A stretch of DNA of 64,000 bases, from positions 106,663 through 170,662 of the forward strand of contig CAWDBD010000001.1 in NCBI GenBank assembly GCA_963800395.1, written 5' to 3'. The notes beneath the pieces are model-generated. The model searched no databases, was not told the DNA's origin, and saw only the letters and a program-made list of their open reading frames with translations. This DNA comes from DASSBG01 sp963800395 (GTDB lineage Bacteria > Pseudomonadota > Gammaproteobacteria > Xanthomonadales > Rhodanobacteraceae). This document shows positions 8,958 to 18,130 of the stretch, piece after piece. Made by a program: the position numbers and the translations under genes. Each line of letters starts with the position of its first letter. Position 1 is the first letter of the stretch.

Positions 8958-10457
8958 ATGACCGACTGGCCCATTCTGAGTCTGCTGATCTGGATCTCCA
9001 TCGGTGGCGCGGCTGTGGTGCTGGCTGCCGGCAATGCACGGCCGCAAATGGCGCGCTGGCTGGCACTGGCGGTGTCGCTGGTGGTCATGCTGCTGAGCCT
9101 GGCCATGGTGCCCGGATTCGACGCAGCCACGGCATCGTTGCAGTTTGTCGAAAACCACATGTGGATCAGTGCGCTGAATGTGCGCTACCACCTCGGTGTT
9201 GACGGCATCGCGCTGCCCCTGATCCTGCTTACCACCATCACCACGGTGCTGGTGGTTATCGGTGCCTGGGAAGTGATCAAGGAGCGGGTGCATCAGTACA
9301 TGGCGGCCATGCTGGCGCTGAACGGTTTCATGATTGCCGTGTTCAGCGCAGCCGATGCATTGCTGTTCTACGTGTTCTTCGAGGCCATGCTGATCCCGAT
9401 GTTCATCCTGATCGGCGTGTGGGGTGGACCGCGACGCGTGTACGCGACGCTGAAGTTCTTCATCTACACCTTCCTCGGCTCGATCTTCTTCCTGATTGCC
9501 CTGATCTACCTGTACCTGCAGGCAGGCACATTTGACATCGCCACCCTGCAGGCCCTGCGCCTGCCGGCAATCACCCAGAGCTGGCTGTTCTTCGCCTTTC
9601 TCGGCGCCTTTGCCATCAAGGTGCCGATGTGGCCGGTGCACACCTGGCTTCCCGATGCCCACGTCGAGGCGCCCACCGGCGGTTCAGTGGTACTGGCGGC
9701 GGTGATGCTGAAGATCGGCGGCTACGGATTCATGCGCTTTTCCCTGCCGATTCTTCCCGATGCCAGCATGCGCTGGGCCTGGCTGATGATCGCGCTGAGC
9801 CTGATTGCCATCATCTACATCGGCTATGTGGCGCTGGTGCAGAAGGACATGAAGAAACTGATTGCCTATTCGTCGGTTTCGCACATGGGCCTGGTGACGC
9901 TGGGCATTTTCATGGGCATCCTGCTGGTGCGCGCCCAGGTCGATCCCGGTGCGGCCCGCCTGGGTCTTTCCGGTGCGATGGTGCAGATGATCTCGCACGG
10001 TTTCATTTCCGGTGCACTGTTTACCTGTATCGGCGTGATGTATGACAGGTTGCACACGCGCGAGATCGAGCGCTACGGCGGTCTGGTCAACGTGATGCCC
10101 TGGTTTGCCTTCTTCATGGTGCTGTTCTCGATGGCCAACGTCGGCCTGCCGGGCACCAGCGGATTCGTGGGTGAATTCATGGTCATCCTGGCCAGCTTCG
10201 GCGTCAACGTGTGGGTGGCCGGCTGTGCCGCATTTACCCTGATCATCGGCGCCGGTTACACCCTGTGGCTGGTCAAGCGGGTCATCTGGGGCAAGGTCGG
10301 CAACGACGAAGTCGCCGCCATGTCCGATATCAATCCGCGTGAAGCGCTTGTGCTGGCCGCGTTCGCCATTGGCGTGCTGGCCATCGGCATCTGGCCGTGG
10401 CCGCTGACGCACATGATGGACGCCTCCATCGCCCACCTCGTCTCACAACTGGTCTGA
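8958..10457 (+). CDS. nuoM: NADH-quinone oxidoreductase subunit M (proton-pumping)
   Basis: 499 residues from the ATG at 8958. The open frame extends upstream through the repeat arm, but that part encodes only repeat peptide. It is an antiporter-like subunit with about 14 helices. It has the catalytic glutamate helix (FYVFFEAMLIPMFILIGVWG), the signature WPVHTWLPDAHVEAPTGGS and the LVQKDMKKLIAYSSVSHMG stretch with the coupling lysines. Nine bases separate it from nuoN. Confidence 0.97.
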   Translation: MTDWPILSLLIWISIGGAAVVLAAGNARPQMARWLALAVSLVVMLLSLAMVPGFDAATASLQFVENHMWISALNVRYHLGVDGIALPLILLTTITTVLVVIGAWEVIKERVHQYMAAMLALNGFMIAVFSAADALLFYVFFEAMLIPMFILIGVWGGPRRVYATLKFFIYTFLGSIFFLIALIYLYLQAGTFDIATLQALRLPAITQSWLFFAFLGAFAIKVPMWPVHTWLPDAHVEAPTGGSVVLAAVMLKIGGYGFMRFSLPILPDASMRWAWLMIALSLIAIIYIGYVALVQKDMKKLIAYSSVSHMGLVTLGIFMGILLVRAQVDPGAARLGLSGAMVQMISHGFISGALFTCIGVMYDRLHTREIERYGGLVNVMPWFAFFMVLFSMANVGLPGTSGFVGEFMVILASFGVNVWVAGCAAFTLIIGAGYTLWLVKRVIWGKVGNDEVAAMSDINPREALVLAAFAIGVLAIGIWPWPLTHMMDASIAHLVSQLV

Positions 10458-10468
10458 AGGGTTAAGTG

Positions 10469-11908
10469 ATGCCGAACCTCACCGATGTCCTGACCATTCT
10501 GCCGGAGATCTACCTGCTGGCCGCAACCTGCGTGTTGCTGCTGATGGACGTGTTCCTGCGCGAAGATCAGAAAGGCCTGACCCACTACCTGGCTATCGCC
10601 ATCGCACTCGTGGCGATCTGGCTGGTCATCGCCAATGGCCAGAACGACATGGCCACTGCCTTCAACGGCATGTACCTCAATGACGGCATGGCCACCGTGC
10701 TCAAGGTCTTCATCCTGCTCAGTACGGTGCTGGTCTTTGTCTATGCGCGGCCGTACCTGCAGCAGCGCAAGCTGCATGTTGGCGAGTTCTACTCGCTGAC
10801 ACTGTTCGCCAGTGCCGGAGCCATGTTCCTCGTGTCGGCCGGCAATCTGGTCACCTTGTACCTGGGCCTGCAGCTGCTGGCACTGTGCTCCTACACCCTG
10901 GTCGCGCTGAACCGCGAGTCGCCGCTGTCTTCCGAAGCCGCCATGAAGTACTTCGTGCTCAGCGCGCTGGCATCGGGTTTGCTGCTGTACGGCATGTCCA
11001 TGATCTACGGCGCCACGGGCACCCTGGATCTGGCCCAGATCGCGGCCGTCATTCCGCATGCCCAGCACCAGAACCTGCTGCTGTTCGGACTGGTGTTCGT
11101 GGTCGTGGGCATCACCTTCGAGCTTGGCGTGGCCCCGTTCCACATGTGGCTGCCGGATGTCTACGAGGGCTCGCCGACTCCGGTGACCAATTTCATCGGC
11201 TCGGTGTCCAAGCTGGCGGCCTTCGGCATGGCCGTCCGCCTGCTGGATTACGGTCTGCATCCGCTGGTGCACAACTGGCAGGCGATGCTGGCCGCGCTGG
11301 CCGTTCTGTCGCTGGTGATCGGCAACTTTGTCGCCATTGTGCAGAGCAATCTCAAGCGCATGCTGGCCTACTCGACCATTTCGCACATGGGCTTCGTGCT
11401 GCTGGGTCTGGTGCAAGGCAACGGCCAGGGTTACGGTGCGGCCCTGTTCTACGTGGTCTGCTACGCGCTGATGTCCAGCGCCGCCTTCGGCGTGATCCTG
11501 GCCATGGCGCGCGCCGGCTTCGAGGCCGAGAACATCGACGACTTCAGGGGCCTCAACAAGCGTTCGCCCTGGTTTGCCGGGATCATGGCCATGGCGATTT
11601 TCTCGCTGGCCGGCATCCCGCCCCTGTGGGGTTTCTACGCCAAGCTGCTGGTACTCAAGGCCGCCATTGACGCCGGCTTCCTGTGGCTGGCCATTGTCGC
11701 CATCATCACCGCCATCATCGGTCTGTTCTACTACCTGCGCGTGGTCAAGGTGATGTACTTCGACGCACCCGAAGAGGGCAGCGTGCTGGCACCGGTCGAC
11801 GACAAACCCCTGCGCTGGGTGCTCAGCCTCAACGGCCTGGCCCTGCTGGTGGTCGGCCTGTACTGGGGCCCCTTGCTCACCTGGTGCCAGCAGGCTTTCG
11901 CCAGCTGA
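10469..11908 (+). CDS. nuoN: NADH-quinone oxidoreductase subunit N (proton-pumping)
   Basis: 479 residues from the ATG at 10469. A GTG codon directly upstream (10466) is an alternative, but GAAGGG at 10456-10461 fits the ATG better. It has the third antiporter-like fold with FHMWLPDVYEGSPTPV and a lysine-bearing helix around SNLKRMLAYSTISHMG. It is the last gene of the nuo operon. No U-rich terminator hairpin was found directly downstream. Confidence 0.96.
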   Translation: MPNLTDVLTILPEIYLLAATCVLLLMDVFLREDQKGLTHYLAIAIALVAIWLVIANGQNDMATAFNGMYLNDGMATVLKVFILLSTVLVFVYARPYLQQRKLHVGEFYSLTLFASAGAMFLVSAGNLVTLYLGLQLLALCSYTLVALNRESPLSSEAAMKYFVLSALASGLLLYGMSMIYGATGTLDLAQIAAVIPHAQHQNLLLFGLVFVVVGITFELGVAPFHMWLPDVYEGSPTPVTNFIGSVSKLAAFGMAVRLLDYGLHPLVHNWQAMLAALAVLSLVIGNFVAIVQSNLKRMLAYSTISHMGFVLLGLVQGNGQGYGAALFYVVCYALMSSAAFGVILAMARAGFEAENIDDFRGLNKRSPWFAGIMAMAIFSLAGIPPLWGFYAKLLVLKAAIDAGFLWLAIVAIITAIIGLFYYLRVVKVMYFDAPEEGSVLAPVDDKPLRWVLSLNGLALLVVGLYWGPLLTWCQQAFAS

Positions 11909-12483
11909 GGCAGGCCTGCCCGAGCGCGGAGGCGCCGCGCGGGCGCTGGGCGCCCGGCAGACCGGGTTGCGCGGGCTGAACGGAAGGTGGCCGGATACTT
12001 GTTTTTTCGCGTGTGTTGATACTTGTCGCGTTGCGAATAAAATCTGAACTATTGTTGATAGTGGGGATGGTTGGCTGCGCTGCGGCCATACTCCTGGGAA
12101 TTGCGACGGTTTTGATTAGTATTATTCTGGCGTTGAAGTCACCACCTTGATGGGGCCTGATTAGCCCGTTCTCCAGGCAGCAATCGCAGCCCTTCCGACT
12201 CTAGCCCGCCATGGTGGCGCCATGTCCCGTAACGATGGCTACGTTACTGGTCATCAACTGGATCCGGTTTCAGAAGGGCATGTTCCTGGTCGAGTCCTGG
12301 ATGAGTACGTCACGGAAGCAAAGTGATACCTGGCGCTATAGGCGGCACGCTGGCCGCAGAGCTCTCGCGGCCCGACTCAAACTGAATGGGCAGGGGTTCG
12401 TGGCCCTTGGGAGAGTGGCCTGGCAAGCGCGCAGAGGGACCTGAATGGATCCCGTCAACCAGATGATGGAGGCGTTGCGGATC
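11909..12483. other. Gap between nuoN and the initiator tRNA, no supported gene
   Basis: About 575 bases without a convincing gene. The first 80 bases are very GC-rich. Bases 12000-12170 are clearly more AT-rich than their surroundings (for example AATAAAATCTGAACTATTG), unlike the coding DNA on either side. A 77-codon open frame at 12211-12444 has no recognisable family, no good ribosome-binding site and an unbalanced composition, so it is not called. The base change could mark an old insertion or simply a relaxed spacer. Confidence 0.5.
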
Positions 12484-12512
12484 TTGCGTTGTTCGGCCGG
12501 CGCAGTTAAACT
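12484..12512 (+). promoter_or_regulatory. Sigma-70-type promoter for the initiator tRNA
   Basis: TTGCGT (12484-12489) and TAAACT (12507-12512) are separated by 17 bases. The predicted start lies about 7 bases later, just before the tRNA 5' end at 12526. This is the only well-spaced hexamer pair in the preceding gap and matches the expected position for a tRNA promoter. It may also feed rimP-pnp by readthrough. Confidence 0.55.
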
Positions 12513-12525
12513 TGCCGTTCTCTGA

Positions 12526-12602
<77 letters not shown>

Positions 12603-12613
12603 GTTTTGGCAGG

Positions 12614-12635
12614 AGCCTCCACTGGAGGCTTTTTT
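12614..12635 (+). terminator. Rho-independent terminator after the initiator tRNA
   Basis: AGCCTCC (12614-12620), loop ACT, GGAGGCT (12624-12630), then a run of T through 12635. It begins 12 bases after the CCA end. It probably defines the tRNA 3' end while allowing partial readthrough into rimP. Confidence 0.85.
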
Positions 12636-12729
12636 GTTGGGCGCAGGGCAGCGCCGGGTTGTGTGGCAGCGCAGGTCGGGCTGGCACGCAATAGCAGGAC
12701 ATCGTTGGAAAATCGCGACGATGTTTACA

Positions 12730-12751
12730 ATGGGCCGAGTGCCCATTTTTT
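12730..12751 (+). terminator. Second hairpin with T-run in the rimP leader
   Basis: ATGGGC, loop CGAGT, GCCCAT, followed by six T. This terminator-like hairpin sits 23 bases before the proposed rimP start, so it could act as an attenuator controlling entry into the rimP-nusA-infB operon. NusA is encoded in this operon and is known to affect such hairpins. The location also argues that open frame covering it is not coding. Confidence 0.6.
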
Positions 12752-12773
12752 GTTTGCGAAACGAGGTTTTTGC

Positions 12774-13332
12774 TTGGATACACGCGCACTTGCAACGCAG
12801 TTTGAGCGAAGTGGTTTCACCACTGGGCCTTGTCTGCCATGGCGTCGAATGGCTGCCGGCCGGTAGTGATTCGTGCCTGCGCGTGTATATCGAGTGCAGC
12901 GACCCGGAACGCGAGGTCGATGTGGATGACTGCGAGGCAGCCAGCCGCGAGATCTCCGCATGGCTGGATGTCGAGGATCCGATCAGCGGTCACTTTCGCC
13001 TTGAGGTTTCCTCGCCGGGACTGGAGCGGCCCCTGTTCAACGCAGGCCAGGTTGCCGAGGTCACGGGTGAGACAATAAAGGTGAAACTGCGCCTGGCCCG
13101 TGATGGCAGCCGCAAGTTCAAGGGCAAGGTACGTGCAGTCGAGGGTGACATCATTCATCTCGATTGCGAAGACAAGGGTGAAATCGACCTGGATTTCGCC
13201 AATATAGAGCATGCCAGGGTAGAGCCCGACTGGGCCGCACTGGGTTTGGCGCCGACACCGCGCAATAGCAGTGGCGGGCACAAGGGCAAGAGCAAACAAA
13301 AGCGTGCGCATCGACGCACCGGCAGGAGCTGA
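12774..13332 (+). CDS. rimP: Ribosome maturation factor RimP, probable 1-base frame break near the start
   Basis: RimP is needed for 30S subunit maturation. The frame ending at 13332 has the core SPLGLVCHGVEWLP, the motif DVEDPISG, then EVSSPGLERPLF and a basic C-terminal tail, all typical. That frame has no good start: it runs back into a terminator hairpin. The neighbouring frame has TTG at 12774 with GAGG 7 bases upstream and reads LDTRALATQFE, a plausible RimP N-terminus. One extra base near 12808-12815 would join the two. Family identity is certain; the start and frame break are inferred. nusA follows after 6 bases. Confidence 0.85.
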
Positions 13333-13338
13333 CGGGCA

Positions 13339-14847
13339 ATGAGCAAAGAATTGTTGATGGTGGTGGATGCGGTCGCGCACGAAAAGGGCGTGGACGAAGA
13401 CGTCATTGTGGGCGCACTGGAAGCGGCGCTGGCCTCGGCCGCGCGCAAGCGTTACCACGATCAGGATGTCGAGATCCGGGTGAGCATGGATCGCGAGACC
13501 GGTGACTACGAGACCTTTCGACGCTGGGAAGTCATCGCCGACGATGCCGAGATGGAATCCCCGGATTTTCAGCTGCGTCTGATGGATGCGGTGGATGAGA
13601 GGCCCGGTGCCGAAGTCGGCGAGTACATCGAGGAGCAGATCGAGAATGCCGAATACGGCCGTATCGCAGCGCAGGCGGCCAAGCAGGTCATCATGCAGCG
13701 CGTACGCGAAGCCGAGCGCGCACAGGTGGTCGAGGCCTTCGAGGATCGTGTCGGTGAACTGGTCACCGGTATCGTCAAGCGGGTCGAACGCGGCAACGTC
13801 TACATGGACCTCGGTGCCAACGCCGAGGCCATGGTGCCTCGCGACCGTTCGATCCCGCGCGAGTCGATTCGCGTCGGTGACCGCCTGCGCGGGTACTTGT
13901 ACGAGGTGAGCTCGGAAGTGCGCGGCCCGCAGCTTTTCGTGTCCCGCACCGCGCCGGAGTTCATGGTCGAGCTGTTCAAGCTGGAAGTGCCGGAGGTCGG
14001 TCAGGGGCTGGTCGAGCTGAAGGGTTGCTCACGCGACCCGGGTGATCGCGCCAAGATCGCCGTGATCGCCCATGACAATCGTACCGATCCCATCGGCGCG
14101 TGCATCGGCATGCGTGGCTCGCGCGTTCAGGCGGTATCCAACGAGCTCAATGGCGAGCGTATCGACATCATCATGTGGGACGAGAACGACGCTCAGTTCG
14201 TGATCAACGCCATGGCGCCGGCCGAAGTGCAGTCCATCATCATGGACGAGGAAAAACACTCCATGGATATTGCCGTGGCCGAGGACAAGCTGTCACAGGC
14301 GATTGGTCGTGGTGGCCAGAACGTGCGTCTGGCCAGCAAGTTGACGGGCTGGCAGCTCAATGTGATGACCCAGGACGATGTGACGGCCAAGAGCGAAGCC
14401 GAGCAGGCGGCGGCGCTGGAAGTGTTCATGAGCAAGCTGGAAGTCGATCAGGAGATTGCCAACATCCTGGTGCAGGAAGGCTTTTCCAGTGTCGAGGAAA
14501 TTGCCTATGTGCCGGACAGCGAACTGCTTGCTGTCGAAGGCTTCGACGAAGACATCGTCGAGGAACTGCGTTCGCGCGCTCGTGACGCCCTGTTGACCGA
14601 TGCGCTGGCAGTCGAAGAAGACCTGGAAGAGCACAAGCCCAGCGAGGAGCTTCTGGCGCTGGAAGGCATGGACGATACCCTGGCCTACGTGCTGGCCGAG
14701 CGTGGCGTGACCACGATCGAGGATCTGGCTGATCTGGCCACCGAGGACATGATCGATATTGACGGCATGGATGAAAAACGCGCCGGTGCTCTGATCCTGG
14801 CGGCTCGCGCCCCGGAGATCGAGCGCCTGGAGAGCGAGGCCGGCTAG
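13339..14847 (+). CDS. nusA: Transcription elongation/termination factor NusA
   Basis: 502 residues. Order: an N-terminal RNA polymerase-binding domain (1-125), an S1 domain beginning around GELVTGIVKRVERGNVYMDLG (about 135-200), two KH domains (the second with AIGRGGQNVRLASKLTGW), and two C-terminal acidic repeats (about 365-430 and 440-500) of the long proteobacterial type. It binds RNA polymerase and nascent RNA, and modulates pausing, termination and antitermination. The ATG is 6 bases after the rimP stop. Codon use and length are ordinary. Confidence 0.97.
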   Translation: MSKELLMVVDAVAHEKGVDEDVIVGALEAALASAARKRYHDQDVEIRVSMDRETGDYETFRRWEVIADDAEMESPDFQLRLMDAVDERPGAEVGEYIEEQIENAEYGRIAAQAAKQVIMQRVREAERAQVVEAFEDRVGELVTGIVKRVERGNVYMDLGANAEAMVPRDRSIPRESIRVGDRLRGYLYEVSSEVRGPQLFVSRTAPEFMVELFKLEVPEVGQGLVELKGCSRDPGDRAKIAVIAHDNRTDPIGACIGMRGSRVQAVSNELNGERIDIIMWDENDAQFVINAMAPAEVQSIIMDEEKHSMDIAVAEDKLSQAIGRGGQNVRLASKLTGWQLNVMTQDDVTAKSEAEQAAALEVFMSKLEVDQEIANILVQEGFSSVEEIAYVPDSELLAVEGFDEDIVEELRSRARDALLTDALAVEEDLEEHKPSEELLALEGMDDTLAYVLAERGVTTIEDLADLATEDMIDIDGMDEKRAGALILAARAPEIERLESEAG

Positions 14848-14916
14848 GCGTCAGCGGCAAGTCGGATCGGGACATGCCAAGGCATGTCGGGCACAGGACA
14901 GGCGGAGAATCAAAAC

Positions 14917-17610
14917 ATGTCAGACGTAACCATCAAACAATTGGCCAAGGTACTGGGTACTTCAGCGGACAAACTGCTGGCTCAGCTCGCCGAGGCGGGC
15001 ATGGAATTTTCAGGTCCTGATCAGGCAGTCAGCAACCAGGAAAAAATGAAGCTGCTTGGCTTCCTGCGCCGCAACCATGGCAAGACCGAAGCCGACGTGG
15101 ATGAGGACGAGGCGAAGACGCCGCGCAAGATCACTCTGCGTCGTCGCAAGGTCAGCGAGTTGAAGGTTGGCGGCAGCGGTCGCGGTGCGACGGCCAAGAC
15201 TGTCAATGTCGAGGTGCGCGGCAAGCGGACCTACGTCAAGCGCAGCGATGTCACCGAGGAAGAGGAAACTGTTTCCGAGCGCGAAGAAGCGCTGCGCAAG
15301 CTCGAGGAATCGCGCCGGCGCACTGCCGAGGAAGAGGCCGAGCGCGAGCGCCAGAAGAAGCGGCGCGAAGACGCGCGTCTGGAACGCGAGCGCGAAGCCG
15401 AGCAGGCCGAGCGCGAGCGCGCCGAGGCACGTGCCAAGGCCGAGGCTGACGCCGAAGCCGAAGCTGCGGCCGACGCCGAGGAAGTCGAGGCCGAGAAACC
15501 CGAGCCGGCAGAAGAATCCGAGCCGCCGGTCGAGGAGGCTGCCGCGCCAGCCACCGCAGCCAAAGCGAAAACAAAGACCGAAACTGCCGACAAGCCCGTG
15601 TCGCCGGCGGACCTGGAAGCTGCTGCCAGCGAGACCGGCAAGCGCGGTGCACGCAAGGTACGCGAGAAGACCAGTCACAAGCAGAAGTCCGATGGCGGAC
15701 GTGGCGATCGCGATGGCGGACGCCGGCAGTTGCATCTGTCGGACGCCGATCGTGCCCGACGCTCCAGTCGCAAGCGCTCGCGTCCGTCGCGCAGCGGCCA
15801 GTCGACGCATGGCAGTGGTCCGCACGGCTTCTCCAGGCCGGTTTCACCGCAGGTGCGTGAAGTGCCCATTGGCGAGACCATCGTGGTGTCGGATCTGGCA
15901 CAGAAGATGGCGGTCAAGGGCGCGGACGTGGTCAAGGCGATGTTCAAGATGGGCGTCATGGCCACGATCAACCAGAGCATCGATCACGACACGGCCGCGC
16001 TGGTCGTCGAGGAGATGGGTCACAAGCCGGTGGTCGCCGAGGAAAAGGGTGCCGAATCGGCCCTGCTGGCACAGCAGCAATCGGGTGACGCAGGCGAAAT
16101 GAGCACCCGACCGCCGGTCGTCACCATCATGGGTCACGTCGACCATGGCAAGACCTCCCTGCTGGATACCATTCGTCGCACCAAGGTGGCATCGGGCGAA
16201 GCGGGCGGCATCACCCAGCATATCGGTGCCTACCACGTCGAGACCGCGAAGGGCGTCATCACCTTCCTCGATACCCCGGGTCACGCGGCCTTCACGTCAA
16301 TGCGCGCGCGCGGCGCCAAGTCCACCGATATCGTGGTCCTGATCGTGGCGGCCGATGATGGCGTCATGCCGCAGACGGTCGAGGCCATCAACCACGCCAA
16401 GGCGGCCAAGGTGCCGATCATCGTCGCGGTCAACAAGATGGACAAGCCGGAAGCCAATCCGGACAACGTCAAGCAGGGCCTGGCCCAGCATGAGGTCATT
16501 CCCGAGGATTGGGGTGGCGAAGTTCAGTTTGTGCCGGTTTCAGCGAAGACCGGTGATGGCATCGATGACTTGCTGGATGCCGTCTCGCTGCAGGCCGAGC
16601 TGCTTGAACTGAAGGCGCAGCCCAGCGGTCGTGCCAGTGGCCTGGTGATTGAATCAAGGCTGGACAAGGGCCGCGGCCCGGTGGCGACGGTGCTGGTTCA
16701 GCAGGGCAGCCTCGGGCGTGGTGACTTCATCGTCTGCGGTGTCGAATATGGCCGTGTCCGTGCCCTGTTCGACGAGAATGGCGAGGCGGTCGATGCGGCC
16801 GGTCCGTCGATACCTGTTGAAGTGCTGGGTCTTTCCGGCGTGCCCGAAGCGGGTGACGAGTTCGTGGTGGTGGCCGATGAGCGGCTGGCCAAGGATGTGG
16901 CTGCCGAGCGCAACCAGAAACGTCGCGAGACGCGCCTGACCAGCAAGACCAATCGCCTTGAAGACATCATGGAGCAGATGGGCAAGGGCGATGACCAGCA
17001 GAACCTGAACATCGTCATCAAGGCCGACGTGCAGGGTTCGGCGGAAGCATTGCGCGATTCCCTGACCGACATCAGCAACGAGAACATCAAGATTTCGGTG
17101 ATCACCGCCGGTGTGGGCGGCATCACGGAGTCCGACGCGACTCTGGCTGCGGCCTCCGATGCCCTGATCATCGGCTTCAACGTGCGCGCCGATGCCTCTG
17201 CGCGCAAGGTCATCGAGACCGGAGGTCTGGACCTGCGCTACTTCTCGATCATCTACGATGTCATCGATCAGGTACGCCAGGTGGCTACCGGCCTGCTCGG
17301 CACAGAGGTGCGCGAGGACATTATCGGTACCGCCGAGGTGCGCGAAGTGTTCCGCAGCTCGCGCTTTGGCGCCGTCGCCGGCTGCATGGTGGTCGAGGGT
17401 GTGGTCAAGCGCAACAAGCCGATCCGCGTGCTGCGCGATGACACGGTGATCTTCGAAGGCGAGCTGGAATCCCTGCGCCGGGTCAAGGACAACGTCGACG
17501 AAGTGCGTTCCGGCACCGAGTGCGGCATTGGCGTCAAGCAGTACAACGACATCAAGGAAGGTGATCGCATCGAGTGCTTCGAGCGTGTCGAGGTGGCCAG
17601 GACCCTGTAG
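14917..17610 (+). CDS. infB: Translation initiation factor IF-2
   Basis: 897 residues from ATG 14917, chosen because GGCGGAG lies 9 bases upstream and the N-terminus MSDVTIKQLAKVLGTSADKL is the classical IF2_N motif. An in-frame ATG at 14884 is possible but less likely. A long charged linker rich in Glu, Arg and Ala (about 110-310) follows. The GTPase domain has GHVDHGKTSLLDT (about residue 405), DTPGHAAF and NKMDKP. IF-2 brings initiator tRNA to the 30S subunit; that tRNA gene lies at the head of this cluster. Its last codons form one arm of a perfect hairpin. Confidence 0.97.
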   Translation: MSDVTIKQLAKVLGTSADKLLAQLAEAGMEFSGPDQAVSNQEKMKLLGFLRRNHGKTEADVDEDEAKTPRKITLRRRKVSELKVGGSGRGATAKTVNVEVRGKRTYVKRSDVTEEEETVSEREEALRKLEESRRRTAEEEAERERQKKRREDARLEREREAEQAERERAEARAKAEADAEAEAAADAEEVEAEKPEPAEESEPPVEEAAAPATAAKAKTKTETADKPVSPADLEAAASETGKRGARKVREKTSHKQKSDGGRGDRDGGRRQLHLSDADRARRSSRKRSRPSRSGQSTHGSGPHGFSRPVSPQVREVPIGETIVVSDLAQKMAVKGADVVKAMFKMGVMATINQSIDHDTAALVVEEMGHKPVVAEEKGAESALLAQQQSGDAGEMSTRPPVVTIMGHVDHGKTSLLDTIRRTKVASGEAGGITQHIGAYHVETAKGVITFLDTPGHAAFTSMRARGAKSTDIVVLIVAADDGVMPQTVEAINHAKAAKVPIIVAVNKMDKPEANPDNVKQGLAQHEVIPEDWGGEVQFVPVSAKTGDGIDDLLDAVSLQAELLELKAQPSGRASGLVIESRLDKGRGPVATVLVQQGSLGRGDFIVCGVEYGRVRALFDENGEAVDAAGPSIPVEVLGLSGVPEAGDEFVVVADERLAKDVAAERNQKRRETRLTSKTNRLEDIMEQMGKGDDQQNLNIVIKADVQGSAEALRDSLTDISNENIKISVITAGVGGITESDATLAAASDALIIGFNVRADASARKVIETGGLDLRYFSIIYDVIDQVRQVATGLLGTEVREDIIGTAEVREVFRSSRFGAVAGCMVVEGVVKRNKPIRVLRDDTVIFEGELESLRRVKDNVDEVRSGTECGIGVKQYNDIKEGDRIECFERVEVARTL

Positions 17611-17634
17611 CGCGCGCAGCGCGCTACAGGGTCC
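17600..17634 (+). other. Perfect 16-bp hairpin straddling the infB stop codon
   Basis: The arms are GGACCCTGTAGCGCGC (17600-17615) and GCGCGCTACAGGGTCC (17619-17634), with a 3-base loop GCA. The infB stop TAG (17608-17610) is inside the left arm. No T-run follows, so it is not a standard intrinsic terminator. It could protect the upstream mRNA 3' end or separate infB from rbfA expression. Its stem strength is far above chance. Confidence 0.85.
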
Positions 17635-17635
17635 G

Positions 17636-17756
17636 GTAGTGGGAAGTAGGGAGTAGGTAGTGGAAGAGCAACAGCAGCCCCCGCGAAACCCCCACTGCCC
17701 ACTTCCCACTTCCGGCTTCCCACTTCCCACTTCCCACTTCCCACTTCCGGCTTCAC
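17636..17756. repeat. GGGAAGT/CCCACTT heptamer array in the infB-rbfA gap
   Basis: A left part built of variants such as GTGGGAAGTAGGGAGTAGG faces a right part with repeated CCCACTT units (about 17693-17750, including CCCACTTCCCACTTCC). The period is again 7 bases and the arms are again inverted, but the heptamer differs from the GGGACTC family. It fills nearly the whole gap between infB and rbfA, ending 2 bases before the rbfA ATG. Confidence 0.85.
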
Positions 17757-17758
17757 CA

Positions 17759-18130
17759 ATGCCCTCACGCGATTTCAAACGATCCGACCGAGTTGCCGCG
17801 CTGCTGCGACGCGAAATGGGCACGCTCGTGCATGAGCAGGTGCGCGAGCATGGTCTGCCGTCGGTAAGCGTATCCGACGTCGAGGTGACGCGGGACTTCG
17901 ACGTCGCCACGGTCTGGTTGACCGCCCTGGTGAGCGAACAGTCGGGCGAGGCTGTGGCCGCACTCAACGACATGGCGGGCGAATTGCGTCACCAGCTTGC
18001 CGGCCGGGTGCGCATGCGCCGCGTGCCCGAGCTGCGCTTCAAGTACGACGATTCGGTGGACCGGGGTGAACGGATCGAGACCTTGTTGCGGGACTCGGGA
18101 GTCGGGACTCGGGACCCGAGTGGCGAATAG
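17759..18130 (+). CDS. rbfA: 30S ribosome-binding factor RbfA
   Basis: 123 residues from ATG 17759; upstream frame is repeat peptide. It has a single KH-like fold with the typical N-terminus MPSRDFKRSDRVAALLRRE and the family end RFKYDDSVDRGERIETLL-type motif. RbfA binds the 16S rRNA 5' helix during 30S maturation and cold adaptation. The final residues DSGVGTRDPSGE are encoded by a GGGACTC array, so the repeat has supplied the C-terminus. No clear ribosome-binding site precedes the ATG, because the repeat occupies that position. Confidence 0.94.
   Translation: MPSRDFKRSDRVAALLRREMGTLVHEQVREHGLPSVSVSDVEVTRDFDVATVWLTALVSEQSGEAVAALNDMAGELRHQLAGRVRMRRVPELRFKYDDSVDRGERIETLLRDSGVGTRDPSGE

Noticed and set aside
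12211..12444. 77-codon frame in the nuoN-tRNA gap
   Set aside because: No homology recognised, no good ribosome-binding site, and its base pattern does not look coding.
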